Source: Uloborus plumipes (taxonomy: Eukaryota; Arthropoda; Arachnida; Araneae; Uloboridae). From it: a stretch of DNA of 64,000 nt. The stretch's first letter is position 1, and each line of letters begins with the position of its first letter. The stretch lies in NCBI GenBank assembly GCA_038373865.1, contig JAXGGA010002379.1, positions 1 through 64,000 of the forward strand. Reading direction: 5' to 3'. The translations under genes were made by a program, and so were the position numbers. Shown here in pieces: positions 23,650 through 36,872 of the stretch. The notes under the pieces were generated by a model. That model did not search any database, was not told the DNA's origin, and worked only from the letters and a program-made list of their open reading frames with translations.

Positions 23650-25902
23650 TTACATATTTATCTCTTTAATACCAATTAATTCACAACATTTTTTATGCTT
23701 TGCATTTGACAATGCTTTTGTTAAAATGTCTGCACACATGTTTTCAGTTGGAATAAAATTTAACTCGATAGTACCATTTTTTACTGTTTCTCTAACAAAA
23801 TGATGTCGCACATCAATATGTTTCGTGCGTTTATGAAAAATAGGATTTTTCGCCAGTTTAATTGCACCCATATTATCAGTACAAATTCGAACTTTTTCAA
23901 TTTTTAGATCTAGCAATTCACTAAACAACTTGCTTAAATAGATAGATTCTTTTGTTCCATCTGAAAGAGCCATATACTCAGCCTCAGTCGAAGAAAGTGC
24001 GACGGTAGATTGCTTGTGACTGTCCCAGCTAATACAACCCTCACTAAAAATAAAACAATATCCTGTAAATGATTTTCTATCTATTGGACAGTTCGCCCAA
24101 TCTGCATCCGTGTAACCTACCAAAGGTTCGTCACATTTACGAAAGACAAGTCCATGATTAATGGTTTTCTTCAAATACCTTAACACACGTTTCCCAGCAT
24201 TCCAATGAGTTCCATTGTAGCAATTCAAAAATTGACTTAAATAACTCACAGCATGTGCGATATCAGGCCTAGTAGAAGTCGCCAAATACATTAATCCCCC
24301 GATTAATTCTCGATAAGGAAAATTTTCATCGCACTTCTCAGCTTTTTCCAAACGAATGCTTACATCCATGGGACATGCTACGGTTTTAGCTTCAGCCATT
24401 CCAAAACGATTTAAGAGTTCGTTGATATAAATTGACTGATTTAACGCAATTGTACCGTTCTCTTGTTTAAAATTTATCCCTAAACAATATTTTGCCAGAC
24501 CAACATACTTGATTTCCAATTTCTGTTTAAGATAATTATGAAATTTCTTATACATATTTACATCATGAGACACAAGCAATATATCGTCCACATAAACCAA
24601 AATCAATGTTAACAAATTATTTGAATTCTTCATATAATACATACAAGGATCTGATTCGGTTGCTTTTGCACCAAAATTATTTAAAATTTCATTAAATTTA
24701 AAATTCCAGCAACGACCAGATTGCTTTAGACCATATAAAGACTTTTTCAAAAGAAATACTTTATTATCCAATTTTAAGGATTTTATCATTTTTTCTGCCC
24801 TTAAATAAATATCACTACCTTGCTTTTCAGTTTTAATGATATGTCTTAACGCATCAGTAAAATGATCCGGGCTTTCCATAAAAATCTCTTCCTCTAAATC
24901 ACCATTTAAGTACGCTGTGGTCACATCGAACTGGTGAATCTTCAAATTCAACTTAGCTGCAATGGAAGCAAAAATTCTTAGAGAATTTTGCCTTGCAACG
25001 GGAGAATATACTTCTTCAAAATCCACCCCGGGCTTCTGATTGAATCCTTTTGCGACCATTCGTACCTTTTGTTTCAATATAGATCCATCATGATTTAATT
25101 TATTAGTTAAAACAAATCTACTACCGATGCAATTTTTACCTTTAGGTATGTTTACAACGATAAATGTATCATTTTTCAAAATACTTTTTACCTCATCAGC
25201 CATAGCATCAAGCCAAGATTGACTGTTAGAACTATTTAATGCCTTTTTAATCGGAATTTCATTTAAAACGGCACCTACAAAATTTGAATTATTAGGTAAA
25301 TTCTGTTGACGAACAATATCGCGATTGCGTAATCGTAGTACATTCGAGTCGTCCTCATCCTCAACTACAGTTGGGCGTTCTTCATTATTATCTTCGGAAT
25401 TTTCGTCCCGATCTACTTCTTCGCGATTAAAATCAGATTTCGGAGAATTGGAGATAATTTCAATTTCAGTAAATTTTGTCAAAGACTCATCTGAAGAATT
25501 TTCAGATAATGGTTCACAACAATCATTGAAAAGTTCACTCATATCCATAATTTTCTTATTATCAATCTCTTCAAAAAATTTAACGTTTCTAGAAATGATA
25601 AAACGCCTTTCATCAGGCAAATACACTTTATAAGCTTTTGATATATCAGAGTAACCAACAAAAATACCCTTTCTTGATCTAGGTGAAAATTTGTGAACCG
25701 ATTTGTTCTCAAGTACATATGCAGTACAACCAAATATCTTAAAGTAACTTAAGTTAGGTTTGGTCTTGAACCAAAGTTCATACGGAGTTTTACCATTTAG
25801 AGCTTTTGTGGGAAGTCTATTACGAATGAAATTAGCTGTATTAACAGCTTCAGCCCACATATTTAATGGCAGTTTTGATTGACTCAATAAACAACGTGCC
25901 AT
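23650..25902 (-). pseudogene. Copia polyprotein, downstream part: integrase tail, reverse transcriptase, RNase H
   Basis: This 750-codon open frame continues the polyprotein after the frame break. It begins inside the integrase (MARCLLSQSKLP) and includes the Copia-type integrase tail (GKTPYELWFKTKPNLSYFKI, FGCTAYV). A linker rich in acidic residues follows. The reverse transcriptase comes next, with FDVTTAYLNGDLEEEIFM and YVDDILL at about residue 435, then RNase H with YTDADWAN at about 595, STEAEYMALSD and the KHIDVRHHFVRE end. All catalytic aspartates expected by eye are present. The stop lies 30 bp before the polypurine tract. It is broken only by the upstream frameshift. Confidence 0.9.
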
Positions 25903-25907
25903 TTCAA

Positions 25908-27782
25908 CTAATGTACGGTTTTACGTTCAGAAACCCCATTTTGACTTGGACTGTACGGGGCAGTAACCTTACGTTGTATTCCATTTACTTTCAAAAATTC
26001 ATCAAATCTTTCATTAATGTACTCACCTCCACCATCACTCATTAAATATTTAATTTTAGAACCTGTTTGATTTTCCAATAATGCTTTAACCTCTTTAAAA
26101 GCATCAAGTGCTTCACTTTTGCACTTTAAAAATCTAATTACAGTATAACGAGAAAAATCATCAGTAAATGTAATAAAATATTTAGAGCTACCAAATGATG
26201 GGCATTTAACGGGACCACATAAATCGGAATGCAAAATTTCCAGAATATTGGTTTCACGATCAGAATGCTTTGGAAATGGAGCACGAGTAAGTTTATTTAT
26301 AACACAGACTTCACAGTCAAAATCAGAATTATTTTTAACATTTTCAACATTAACTCCTTCAATATGACCATTTTTAGATGAATTCAAAATATCCGAAATA
26401 TTTACGTGACCCAAACGTGCATGAATTTTTTCCAAAGTAACGTGTTTCTTATTTATATTACAAGATTCACTAGCAGTAAATATCTCATTATTATCATTCG
26501 AATCACAAAGAAAAAACAAATTTCCATTTCGTTCTGCTTTTAACACCATGTTAGTTTCATCATTACTAATACTTGCATAATCAGAAAAGAAACTTACCTT
26601 ATAACCCTTATCTAGTATTTTTGAAATACTTAAAAGATTTGTACGTAAATCAGGAACATATAAACAATCATTAACATTAATATATTTTACAACACCATTA
26701 ATATTAGCTTTAATTGAAACAGTTCCTGTACCAAGTACTTTAGCGGATGTACTATTCGCTAACTTCACCTCATCAATATCAGTCTTCAAAATATTTACAA
26801 ATTTCGATTTATCATTGCATAAATGAACAGTGGCACCGCTGTCCAGGATCCAATTACTTGGAATTTTCTCACTCGTCAAAAGAGAGTTAACATTCGTTAA
26901 CAATCCGGAAGCTGTCATAAGACATGAATTGTCATTTTTTGAACTTTTCTCACAGTCCCGAACTTTATGTCCATATTCATTACAACCAAAACAACGAATT
27001 TTATTTCTGTCGAAGTTCTTTTTCTTTTTAAAGTTCGTATTCCACTTGTTCATTCCTCTGTCAGTTTTTCCATTAGAGCTATCACGTGACTTTTGTTTAC
27101 TGTAATCTTCACTTCTATGAAAATTAGACGCAGCAAATGCTTTGCTTTCCTCAAGGTCGGCGTGTCTGGAGTTTCGGCTAATGCTGGCGCCGGATTCTTT
27201 TCTCGCTTGCCATTCCTCGCGAATTTTGATTTTCAGTTGTTCCAATGCGGGAAGCTCATCTCTGCTTTCGATTGCGATTCTAAAACTTTCAAATGAAAGT
27301 GGAAGGCTATACAATAGCATTATCGACAACAAATCCTCGTCGATACAAATGTCTAGTTCAGTAAGTTTATCAACGATGTCAAAAAACTTACGCAGATGAT
27401 CAAAACAGTTTCTAGATGATTCATTCATTTTTAATTGAATCAGCGATTTCAGTAGCGTCGCTTTCCTGGCGGGTCCTTTCGATGCGTATATGCTTTCTAA
27501 TTTATTCCATACATCAGACGATGACTCACAGTGTTTTATCTGTTTCAACTCAGATGGCGCGATGCATAATATAATATCTGTTTTCGCTTTTTCGTCAAAG
27601 TCTTTCCATTTTCGATATTCTTCCAAGGATTCAGCGTCATCTTCGATAACTTCTGGCTGCTCGATAATTCCATCAACATAATTCCATGCGTCATTTTTTA
27701 TGAGTAGAGCTTTGACTTGAATTTTCCACGTTTCGAAATTGTTTCCGTTCAACAGCTCGATTCGAAAATTTGACGTCGCCAT
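25908..27782 (-). pseudogene. Copia polyprotein, upstream part: Gag, protease, integrase core; ends at a frameshift
   Basis: This 624-codon frame starts at MATSNFRIELLNG, the usual Copia Gag opening, about 60 bp after the primer-binding region. The Gag core is the UBN2-like domain (about 20-190) and the zinc knuckle CFGCNEYGHKVRDC is at about 262. The aspartic protease motif WILDSGATVHLC is at about 311. The integrase has the HHCC zinc region (HARLGHVN at about 453 and CEVC) and core residues in DLCGPV (about 518) and SDGGGEY (about 581). The frame ends in a short out-of-frame tail within the conserved region after SQNGVSERK. A one-base loss in an A run (25919-25922, T run on the plus strand) explains this; the next frame resumes the family sequence at once. 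Confidence 0.9.
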
Positions 27783-27827
27783 GTTTCTGTTTCTGTTTCC
27801 TTGTTCTCACACAAAGTTTCTCCTTAT

Positions 27828-27843
27828 TTCTGGGAACATCACC
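27828..27843 (-). other. Copia primer-binding region
   Basis: Directly after the 5' LTR the element strand reads GGTGATGTTCCCAG, which resembles the primer-binding region of Drosophila copia (GGTTATGGGCCCAG) that pairs with an internal part of initiator tRNA-Met. Assigned by position and likeness. Confidence 0.6.
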
Positions 27844-28107
27844 TATTAAGTCCAATTATCCATGAGTTGGGGAGAGTTAACACGCAGAGTGGAAACAATA
27901 AGATTTTTAATGATACATTAGGAGAGAACATAAACGTTACAACACATACACAAAGAGACGCAGCTACACAACAAACATAACCTTCTACAAGGAAGTACGG
28001 CCATCGTCTGAAACATTGTCCCTGTAGGTGGCGCTGGATCCATATGGGATAAAACACTATATGTAAGAGGGGTGAACAGAGGTGCGAGAGGCATTGTTTC
28101 TCCAACA
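27844..28107 (-). repeat. Copia 5' LTR
   Basis: This 264-bp copy lies upstream of gag on the element strand and would hold the promoter. It starts TGTTGGAGAAACAATG and ends ACTTAATA rather than the usual CA, a small departure shared by both LTRs. Confidence 0.95.
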
Positions 28108-28112
28108 TTTTA

Positions 28113-29255
28113 TCATAGCAAGAATAAGTTTTCTTTAGAAACGATTCCATTTCTATTGAATCTTTTAGAAATTCTTTCCGATAAGATTTACAGGACTTTT
28201 CTTTCCGATAGTACCAAAATTCAAATCACTAATGCACTAAAACTTTTCCTCTTTAAAATCAGCATTGTTTTTATGTCTCAATGAAATGCTACTGCCACAT
28301 TTATTTTGGCATTTCTGACAAGAGCTCTGTTGCGAGCTGATGATATTTCCTGTCCAAGAAAAGTATAATTTTATGGAAGAACGGAGGAAGAGAGTCAGCG
28401 ATGGAGAGGCAATTGCGTTTTTTTTAAAATTAAATACTTGAGATTTCTGTATCTGATCTCCACTTTGACCTTTAAAAATCTTTCCAAAACATCTAGTTTT
28501 TGATGTGGAAATAAACTCAATTTGATGAAAACTTTCTTTACTGAAAGTGAATAATCTCATCTAAGTTCACATTGAATAAAAGAAACATTTATTCTGAAAA
28601 TATCTGTAACCAATTAGGATTTTACAAAATTCAGAAAGCAATATTTTTAGATTTTCAAGATATATTTTGTCTTAGGCTTTTTCTTTGACATGATTGCTTG
28701 ATTGTACACTCTATTTTTTTTCATCTGCTGAAAGAATGACACTTCTTTTGAAAGTGCAAAAAATGCAGGCGACTATTGTGCTTAATAGTTAATTAAATTG
28801 TTCAAAATTATTTAAATAAAGTCACTTAAATAAAATTGCTATATTGTGCAACATTCTCCTTTAGTTTTAGTGCTTATTGCGTACTTAGGTGAATTGCAAG
28901 TAAATATATTTAAAAATTAGTACACAAATACGTTAACGGGGTCATTCTAGCGTTTTGTGTGGGACATTTTGACGCTGTTCTTTTGCAAATGGCTCTAAAA
29001 CTTTAGATGAAGTTTTTGAATAACTTTTATTTCTGTTAAGGGCATGATAATATAGTACATTTAGGATTATTTAAAGGACACACACAATAGATTTTTTTGT
29101 AGAATAACTAAATTTGTTTCCAAAATTTTAAATGTAGCGTCACGTGTGTGACTCAGATAATCTGCATTTACCTGAACTTTATTTTATATTGTAATTTCGT
29201 GTTAAGTTTTGAAAGTGAAGCGAATCATGTGTTTTTCACCGTGTGTCTACATATA
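28113..29255. other. AT-rich spacer right of the Copia element
   Basis: No ORF with a known family and no repeat structure is seen. Confidence 0.5.
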
Positions 29256-29789
29256 TTAACCCTTAGTTTGGCACAAATAAAAATTTAAAAATTTTGACAA
29301 AAAAATTTTATTTCAGTTTTTTTTGGGGGTAAAATGCATAAATATTATATGGTTAAAAAATTTCATGGGGAAAAATGAAAAGAAAATCGGTTTTATAAAT
29401 TGTGTATCCTGTAGGATACACTGCCAAAGTAGCAAATAAGAATACATAAAAACATTTTATAAAAGTTAATGAACTATTTATTTACAATATAACTACATCT
29501 ATCTATAAATTATTATACAAATCAAAATACAAAAGAAATTAAAAAATAAAAGAGAACATACCTGTAATCGACGTGACGCCATGTTGTTTTGGTAGAACAC
29601 ACTGTAACACTTATAAACTTAATACTGAACGCGTTGCTTTGTAAATAGCCACAGTAAAGACAGATGTTGAAAAAGAAGGTTCAATAACGCTATAGGTTAA
29701 AAGCCAGCCCCCTAGAGGGCGCCTAATTCAAATTAAAAGCTGTAGAAAGTGATGTATCCTGTAGAATACATTGCCAAACTAAGTGTTAA
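29256..29789. mobile_element. piggyBac-like MITE with GTATCCTGTAGGATAC hairpins
   Basis: TTAA flanks CCCTTAGTTTGGCA and the inverse TGCCAAACTAAGTG (13 of 14 matching). Two internal hairpins, GTATCCTGTAGGATAC near 29404 and GTATCCTGTAGAATAC near 29755, are each followed by a direct copy of RCTGCCAAA or ATTGCCAAA, so the terminal word is repeated with the hairpin. There is no coding. Confidence 0.7.
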
Positions 29790-32700
29790 GAAAATACTCC
29801 ATGCAGTAATTATTTTCGGAAACTTATATTTATCCTAAATACTATACAGTCGAAAATATGAGTTGTTTAAGGAATTACAAAATTGTTATTGAAAATACCT
29901 GTTAGTTTTTACGGATGTTCTCTTGGTAAAGGCATAGATATAGTTGGTTTTGAAAAAAAATGGCGAATTTGGAAGTAGTTTTTGAAATGATTGAAAATCA
30001 TTTGTTTGTAATCGCTTTGTGGCGTCGTAGTATAGACTAAGAAGTATCAAATTATGAACAAATTATTCTTTGAAGATTTACGAATGTAGCTGGTTTTGAT
30101 ACTAAAAGCATCATATGTTGCATTTATACATTTTCTAACGGCCTTGAAACTAAATATTTTTGAAGTTTGAAGGGAAATTTATGATATTTCGAGTAGTTGG
30201 AAAGTTGTAGTAGTTTAATAATGGTGGGACATTGTATGTATTATAGTATCGGGGTTGGGGGGAGGGGAGGCATGTTCTTACATTGCCTTATGAAAAAGGA
30301 ATAGGCTTCTTTAAAAACAAGTACGCACACTGTTTTAAATATTCAAAAAACCTCTTTTCTTCCCATAATCCTCTACAGTAAGGGATGCCACACCTTGATG
30401 GGATTTTTGAAATTTCTTTTAAGCTAACTTTTACAGAAAAACTTATAAAGATTTTTCAAAAAGTTGCCTTTAAATGTAATGTGTAAGATAATCAACAATA
30501 ATTTTTACACGTCGTTGAGTAAATGCATTTTAATGATTGATCATCTTAAAAACTACAATTTTTACCGAAGCCGAAAATTTTCACCAAAAGTTCTGCATTA
30601 CAGTCATTTGAGGGATAATTGAAATTAGATAAATAAAGTGAATTTGTAGAAATTTAATAAAAGACAAATTTTTTTTTTCATTTTTTTATATATTTTTCAT
30701 TTAGAATTCATGAAAATGATGATATATATATATACCTTAATATTTTAAATACCGAACTGAGGAACTATCTGCACTCTTCAGAGAAAACCTACTGATAAAA
30801 GTACTAATCATTATGAATTATGAATTTTTTAAACATATCTTCTTTTTCCATACACTTTTTAAGAGACCCTGAGGGAAACTAGAAGCTAATCAATCAATAG
30901 TGTTTCCTCAACTTCAAATAATAAGAAACTGAAGAGTCATAGCTTCGGACTAAAGCAGCAATGACCTTTAAGTAAACGTTCGTGATACGATGGTCTTGTT
31001 ATATGTCTTTGCTCTTGGTCACAGATAACTTTCAAGGTATTAATCAGAGTAAGGGGGAAAAGAGATGAAAAGATAAAGCGCCAAAGTGTTTGGGTGATTT
31101 TTAAAAATATATGGATAATTCATAAGCTGAAAAATGGTGGGAAAAAGTCAGTTTGTTTCAATCGTTGCTTGTATTTTCATCTATAAATAAACTCACATAA
31201 ACAAACGTAAAAACAAGATTTGATGCATCGAGAGCTTTTCTATCGATATTCTGTTTTCAAGGAAAAAAATGATCCGGGGGGGGGGGGGGGGTCAGCTCAT
31301 GAACTTTTCGAAAGTACATACTTATGAATCAGTTTGTGAAAATTTTAATTTGAGTTACGCTCGGATCGAAAAAGTTCGGAAGATATTTCTGAAGTAAAAT
31401 TTTTAAATTATAGTACTAATCAAATATGTTAAAAGTAACCCAATTTCCCATTAGGTTCATGCAATTTATATTTCTTAAAAACTTAAGGTAGCACATATTT
31501 TACCCTAACTGCATAGGAACATTTATTTCATATAATTGCTCCATGTAGCCTTAAATTATGAAAAAATATAAGAATCACTGGTATTTCTATAAATATGATA
31601 TTTTAAAGATTTGGTATGCAACATATAAACATAGTAATAACTTTTCTTGTGTACAGCGTTAATTTTTTACATGCTGGATGTTGTTTTTTGATGCGAAAGG
31701 CAGGCACTTCATTTAGGGGGGTCAGAGGGGAGTGTCAATTGCCCCCCCCCCTCCACCCCCCACCCTCTCGGGCTAAAGGAAATCATTGTATTCACATAAA
31801 AGTGGGCGTGGTTTTTGATGTTTTTCCGATTAAAGTGCATTGTGTTTGCACCCTTTGCGCCCCCCCCCTAGGGAAAACCTTGAAATAACGGGCCTGGCGA
31901 AAAGTTGAATTTCTAACTATGATCAATCTATCTCGTTTTTACATCCGACGATTCAAAGGAACACTTATTATCTGTGACACCCAACATTTTCATTTTTTAA
32001 CTACTTTATTTAAATGTCATTTGCTTTTTTTTTGAGAAGGGAAACTTTGAAAGACAGTATGTATAGCAAATAGGGCTGTAGCCTTCAGAAACAAAAGTAC
32101 AACTTGTATGAAGGATTGAATATATGAGCTTCCTAGAATAATTTTTATCTCTGATAGTACTACATTCATGCATTGTTGAAGTTCAACAAGGAATTCGTTT
32201 ATACATGAACATAGATTGTTTGATTTTTAAACTACATTTTTCTTTACAATCCGCTCATTATCAATGTGCATATTGATTTTACAAACTTCCTGAAAAATTG
32301 TCTTAGTCTTTAAAGTTCCGTAACGCTACAACCACATATTACAAACATTTTTTTGATAAATGGATTTTTTTAAACATTTCTTAGAAGTTCGACAGTATTC
32401 TGTCTTTTTCGTCCAACATACTATTTTTCAAATGCATTGTAAAAATCGTTTTAGATTAAAAAAATGTCTAAAAAAGTGTCCCACTTTTTAGTCCTTAGGA
32501 ACAAAAAGAAATTTTTCTGTGAATCCCTAATTAAAATGTCATTTTCTGCTCAATGAATAAAGGAATCCATAAATCATCTATTTGAGTAAGAATTTAATAG
32601 CTTGTTGATTGGAAACTTTCATGTTCTCCTTGGCCAATATCTATCTATTTTTAACTGTGTAAGAACTATTTCTTTGAAAAAGAGGGTAAAGTATTCAGAA

Positions 32701-33158
32701 AGAGAGATATGTGCAAATAACGCTGCATTTTTCTTTTGCTCGTAGAAGAAATTTCGTTGAAATCCCAAGAAAACGAGAAAATGAGTTCGAAACAGCGCAT
32801 TTCACGATAAATAACTAGTTGTTCTTAAAGAGTAATTTTCTTTTCGTTAAAGAATGTCAAACTTCTTATTTTAGTTTCGTAAAGAGTTAACGAGCTATCA
32901 AACATAGCTATTGTTATTTATGATGAAAAATTCTACATTAAGATGAAGAAAATGGAATCTTGCATTGTCTGTTTTCTGGTTAATCGTTCCAATGGTCTGT
33001 TACAGAAAACCATATTCCATTGTTTTAGTAATAAAACTAGGTTAACAGTACGCTAATAAATTTTAAAAACAATTCAATAACATTTTTAAGAATGCTTTGT
33101 GTTATCTCTAAAATTTAGATACACAATTACCCTATTTCGAGGAGGACAATGCTTTTCC
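29790..33158. other. AT-rich non-coding stretch with G and C runs
   Basis: No coding is supported. A G run of about 15 sits at 31277, a G-rich stretch at 30245-30270, and a segment at 31710-31900 has several C runs (31741, 31861). That segment could be the eroded end of an older element. Nothing else is recognised. Confidence 0.4.
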
Positions 33159-33672
33159 TTAACCCATTAATGCCTGACATTTTTTTTTCCGAAGATATTT
33201 TGTATACTGATTACTAACAGTGTTTAATGGACAGGAACAATAATTAAAAAATTCATGTAAAAATAATTTTTTTATTAAGGAAAGAAAAATCTTCCCTTAA
33301 AAGTTACGATAGACCCCAGAGGGTACATACTTTTTTTACTTTTTTTTTTGCCTTCGATATAATATTTAAAAAGACATTTTATAAGAAGAAATAAAGTCAG
33401 CAATTAACATAAACTGGGAAGCTGGGAATAACTTTGAAACTTAGCTTTTTTTCTTGAGATTGTGAACGATGTAATTTTTGATTAAGATCATATTAAAACT
33501 GCTACAGAACACACTTTACAATGGTTATGTGCTGCAATCTGTAATTAACGAATTGAAACAATACCAAGGTACTCATTGAATACTATTATTTGGTTGAAAT
33601 GTTCATTTTGGGGAAACTCAGACCCTTTTTTGGACCGTCCCTAAAAAGGGACGCTAGGCATTAATGGATTAA
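33159..33672. mobile_element. piggyBac-like MITE with GTCCCTAAAAAGGGAC hairpin
   Basis: TTAA at both ends encloses CCCATTAATGCCTGAC and the inverse GCTAGGCATTAATGGA (ends match over about 14 positions). A perfect hairpin GTCCCTAAAAAGGGAC lies about 10 bp inside the right TIR. There is no coding. Confidence 0.65.
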
Positions 33673-34373
33673 GCTGCAACGAATGAATTCAGTGATGTGA
33701 AGTTAGGTAAGAATGGAAAAAAAAATAATCGAAAGCAGAATATTTCTTGAAAACGCAAGTGATTCTTTTTATAAAGCTTATTACTTTAATATTTTCTTCA
33801 ATGAGGAATAAGTATAAAAATGAGAGGTCGTAGTGCATTTTCGAGCAAAAAAGTCTGTGAATACATTTAATAAACAGTACGCAGCTTTCAATGCTTTATT
33901 TAAATGCATAATATTCAATATTTTGCTTTTTTCTTAGGCACGTCTATGGTACTTTCGTAAACATGAACAAAAGTGTATTCATAAATAGCAACCGCTTTGA
34001 ATAATGTTGGTGCAGTTAGATAGGAATGCAAGGCTAAAAAATAGAACACATCAAATGAAAAAAAGTGCTTATAGGCATTGTTACTCATATTTTTTAAATT
34101 ATTTTGATTGGTATGGTTAAAATTCAAAATATTTATATACCTCTATTATAATTCTATGTGCATTATCAATTCAATGTTCAACATTTGAAACGATATTTTT
34201 TTGGAGAAAGTATTTAGTAGTGAATTATTGACATTCAAAATAATTTTAAAAAGTTCATTTTCCTGTAATCTACAGTGAAGTAGGGCCTCTTAGAGTAAGA
34301 AATTTCAATGCAACTGTTTAACAACAGCAAAAAAAAAAGTACTACTACCAATAATAATAATCATTGCAATATA
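33673..34373. other. AT-rich spacer
   Basis: Nothing supportable is seen here. Confidence 0.5.
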
Positions 34374-34375
34374 TA

Positions 34376-35565
34376 CAGGGTGTTCCAAGTCAACCTTCAT
34401 GACCTCTAATTCCTCAACCGTTCGTCCTAGATGCATACTTCCAACTGCAAATTTGCTCGAAATGAGGTAGAAAGTTAAAATATTGAAAGTTTGAAACGAA
34501 AAAATAATTCAGTCAAAAAATACGAAATCTAACTTTTTATAGGGACTCCGGGTCCCCAAACGTATATTTTGGGAAAGAATTTCCATTGAAAAATAATACT
34601 AACACAAAAAAATGACATCTGTGTAATCAAAATTCGCCGAGATATTCGAGTTTTAAATGCGCAGGGACTGTAAACAAATTGGCAAAAGAAAATTTTCCCC
34701 CTGCCAGAGGAATAACGAGCTTTTATATCAGGTACGATAATGAAATTTGTTTCGTCCATGTCAGAAAACATTCGCTTCTCATTGTATTCAAAAACAAATA
34801 CAGATGCTACAAGACTACAAAACGTAACAAGACAAGGTAAATTATTATACAATTTTATACAAAGATATTAAACACACGAAATATGTAGAATCTAAGAAAT
34901 AATATACATTGCGATTACATTGTCCGTAAAGCAACACCATTTCTACATACTGTTCCGTAGTGTACATCGTAACTTCAAGCCTTAACGAAATGCATCTAGT
35001 TAAGATGATTTTCTTCTGCAGTGAAGGGATTACGTTATATCAAGAAATCACTATACAGTCGGTAAATTTACATATTCACGAATCCAGAAAGACATTTTCA
35101 TTCTTTCTTATTCATTTTTTTTCGTATTTTAATTCCCATGTTAAATAACTTTTACAATTAAATATATTTTAGGAAAAAAAAAGAATATTTTGTTATTAAA
35201 GAACTCTGAATGGTGCGAATTTCGCGTGTATATGGCCCCCAAAATCACTTAAAATAAAGCTAGTGTAAAGTGGTATAAGTCATAAAGTTTCATGTTTCAT
35301 TTCTCCATGGATTTTGATCGCACAAATGTCATTTTTTGGTGGTAGTATTATTTTTCAATGGAGATTCTTTCCCTAAATATAAGTTTGGAGGCCCGGAGCC
35401 CCTGTAAAAAGTTAATTTTTTTTTCTTAACCAATTATTTTTTCGCTTCAAACTTTCCATATCTTAACTCTCATCCTCATTTCGAGCAATTTTGCAAATGG
35501 AAGTATACATCTAGGACGAACGGTTGAGGAAATAGAGGTCATGAAGGTTAACTTGAAGCACCCTG
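34376..35565. mobile_element. Long-TIR element with CAGGGTGTTCC ends
   Basis: The ends CAGGGTGTTCCAAGTCAACC and GGTTAACTTGAAGCACCCTG are flanked by TA at 34374-34375 and 35566-35567. The inverted arms extend about 250 bp with the shared phrases CTCAACCGTTCGTCCTAGAT and GGGACTCCGGGTCCCCAAAC (left) or its inverse (right). A 107-codon minus frame in the left arm has no family likeness. The element sits directly against the left TA of the Tc1 relic that begins at 35570. Confidence 0.7.
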
Positions 35566-35582
35566 TATACACAGTCCAGTCA

Positions 35583-36250
35583 CATTAATGTAACCACTTG
35601 CCAAAAGCTAGAATAATCGCCATTCTTAGAGCGGACTGCTGCGAGACGTGCAGGAAGAGAGTCAATTAGGTACCTGAAGGAGTTTACTGGGATGTTTAGC
35701 CATGCCGACTCCAATGCCGTGGCCAGCCGCGATAGATTACGCGGGTGAGGATCCATGGCGCGAACAACCCAATCGAGATGGTCCCACAGATTTTCGATTG
35801 GGCTTAAGTCAGGTGAGTTTGCTGACCAGGGAAGAACGGTAAACTCATCCTGGTGCCCTTCAAACCACCCATGTTCACTGGGAACTGTATTGCACTTCCC
35901 AATGTCCTGCTGGTACATGCCATGATTCTGAGGAAAAACCATATTCATATAGGGGCGGACATGGTCCGCAAGGGCAGATGCGTACCTGCATTGATCCATC
36001 GTGCCTTCCAAAATGATTGGTGAACCCATAGAACCTTAGGAAAACATTCCCCAGACCATAATGCTCTGGCCTCCAGCTTGGTCCGTTCCGGCAATGGTTG
36101 CAGGGTGTTTTCTTACAGAGGTTTCACACCTTCTAAGCCAATATTCGTCTGTCTGATGGAACATAAAACGTAATTCATCAGTAAATGCTACCTGTCGCCA
36201 CTCAATGGACATCCAGCTGTGGTACTGGTGTGCAAATTCCAGGGTTTTTC
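35583..36250 (-). pseudogene. Tc1-like transposase, C-terminal part
   Basis: The 149-codon frame at 35580-36029 carries the second and third catalytic regions: QQD (with IGKC after it instead of the usual N-x-x-x-H), then WSANSPDLSPIENLW with the glutamate in place, and a normal end with YLIDSLPARLAAVRSKNG. Upstream (36030-36250) the remains of the first catalytic block can be read on the minus strand (TDELRFMFHQTDEYWLRRCE), but the frame is interrupted. Substitutions, stops and the inserted element make it inactive. Confidence 0.8.
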
Positions 36251-36872
36251 GTCAATGGACAGTAGGGTGGAGCGAAAAAAATGAATTTTTGATTTTCGTA
36301 AACGGGTACCTTTCATTTACTGTGAATGAGGATAAGTAACAATTCTGTAAAATATTTCACTTTTGCGACGTCATCTTTAGTCTGCGCATTTGGCCTAAAG
36401 TTTTGAAATTTTAGATTTTTTTTTAGATTTTTCAAATTTTTTTAAAAAATATTGCAAATGATAAAATTAGTGATTGGTGGTTATTAAATGGAAGAAAAAG
36501 GTTTGAAATATACAAGAAATTTTTAAAAATCATTTCAGATTATAATTTCAGTCTGCGCATTGGGCCCAAAGTTCATCAAATTTTCAGAAATTTCCGATAT
36601 TTTCAATATTAGCAGAAATTTTATAATTCAATATTTCCTCTCAATATTTACTAAAAGTGCCTCCAAAACATTTTCTTAATCATTTTGTTGTTTCTTTGAA
36701 CTACTCAACTCTATGCTTGCTCATTGAAATGACCCAGGACTCACCACGAGGAAGTGGCCGCACTTTGGATGCCACTCGCGCTCCCCTTGCTTTCAACCGA
36801 TGAGAGCACACATTTACATTTCTTAGACAAGTCAGGAACAACAAAATGTTTCTTTGAGTAGGAAATTGTTTG

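Larger units (their letters stand above)
23356..28107 (-). mobile_element. Ty1/Copia LTR retrotransposon, nearly intact
   Basis: Read on the minus strand, the order is LTR, primer-binding region, gag-protease-integrase-RT-RNase H, polypurine tract, LTR. A 5-bp duplication TTTTA lies at 23351-23355 and 28108-28112. The two 264-bp LTRs (23356-23619 and 27844-28107) differ at two positions only, so the insertion is recent. The LTRs start TGTTGGAGAAAC on the element strand, as in Drosophila copia. The polypurine tract GAGGGGGCG directly precedes the 3' LTR. The only evident defect is one frame break in the integrase at about 25919-25922. Confidence 0.95.

Noticed and set aside
31616..31888. 90-codon frame over C-rich runs
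   Set aside because: Composition is driven by homopolymer C runs and there is no family resemblance.
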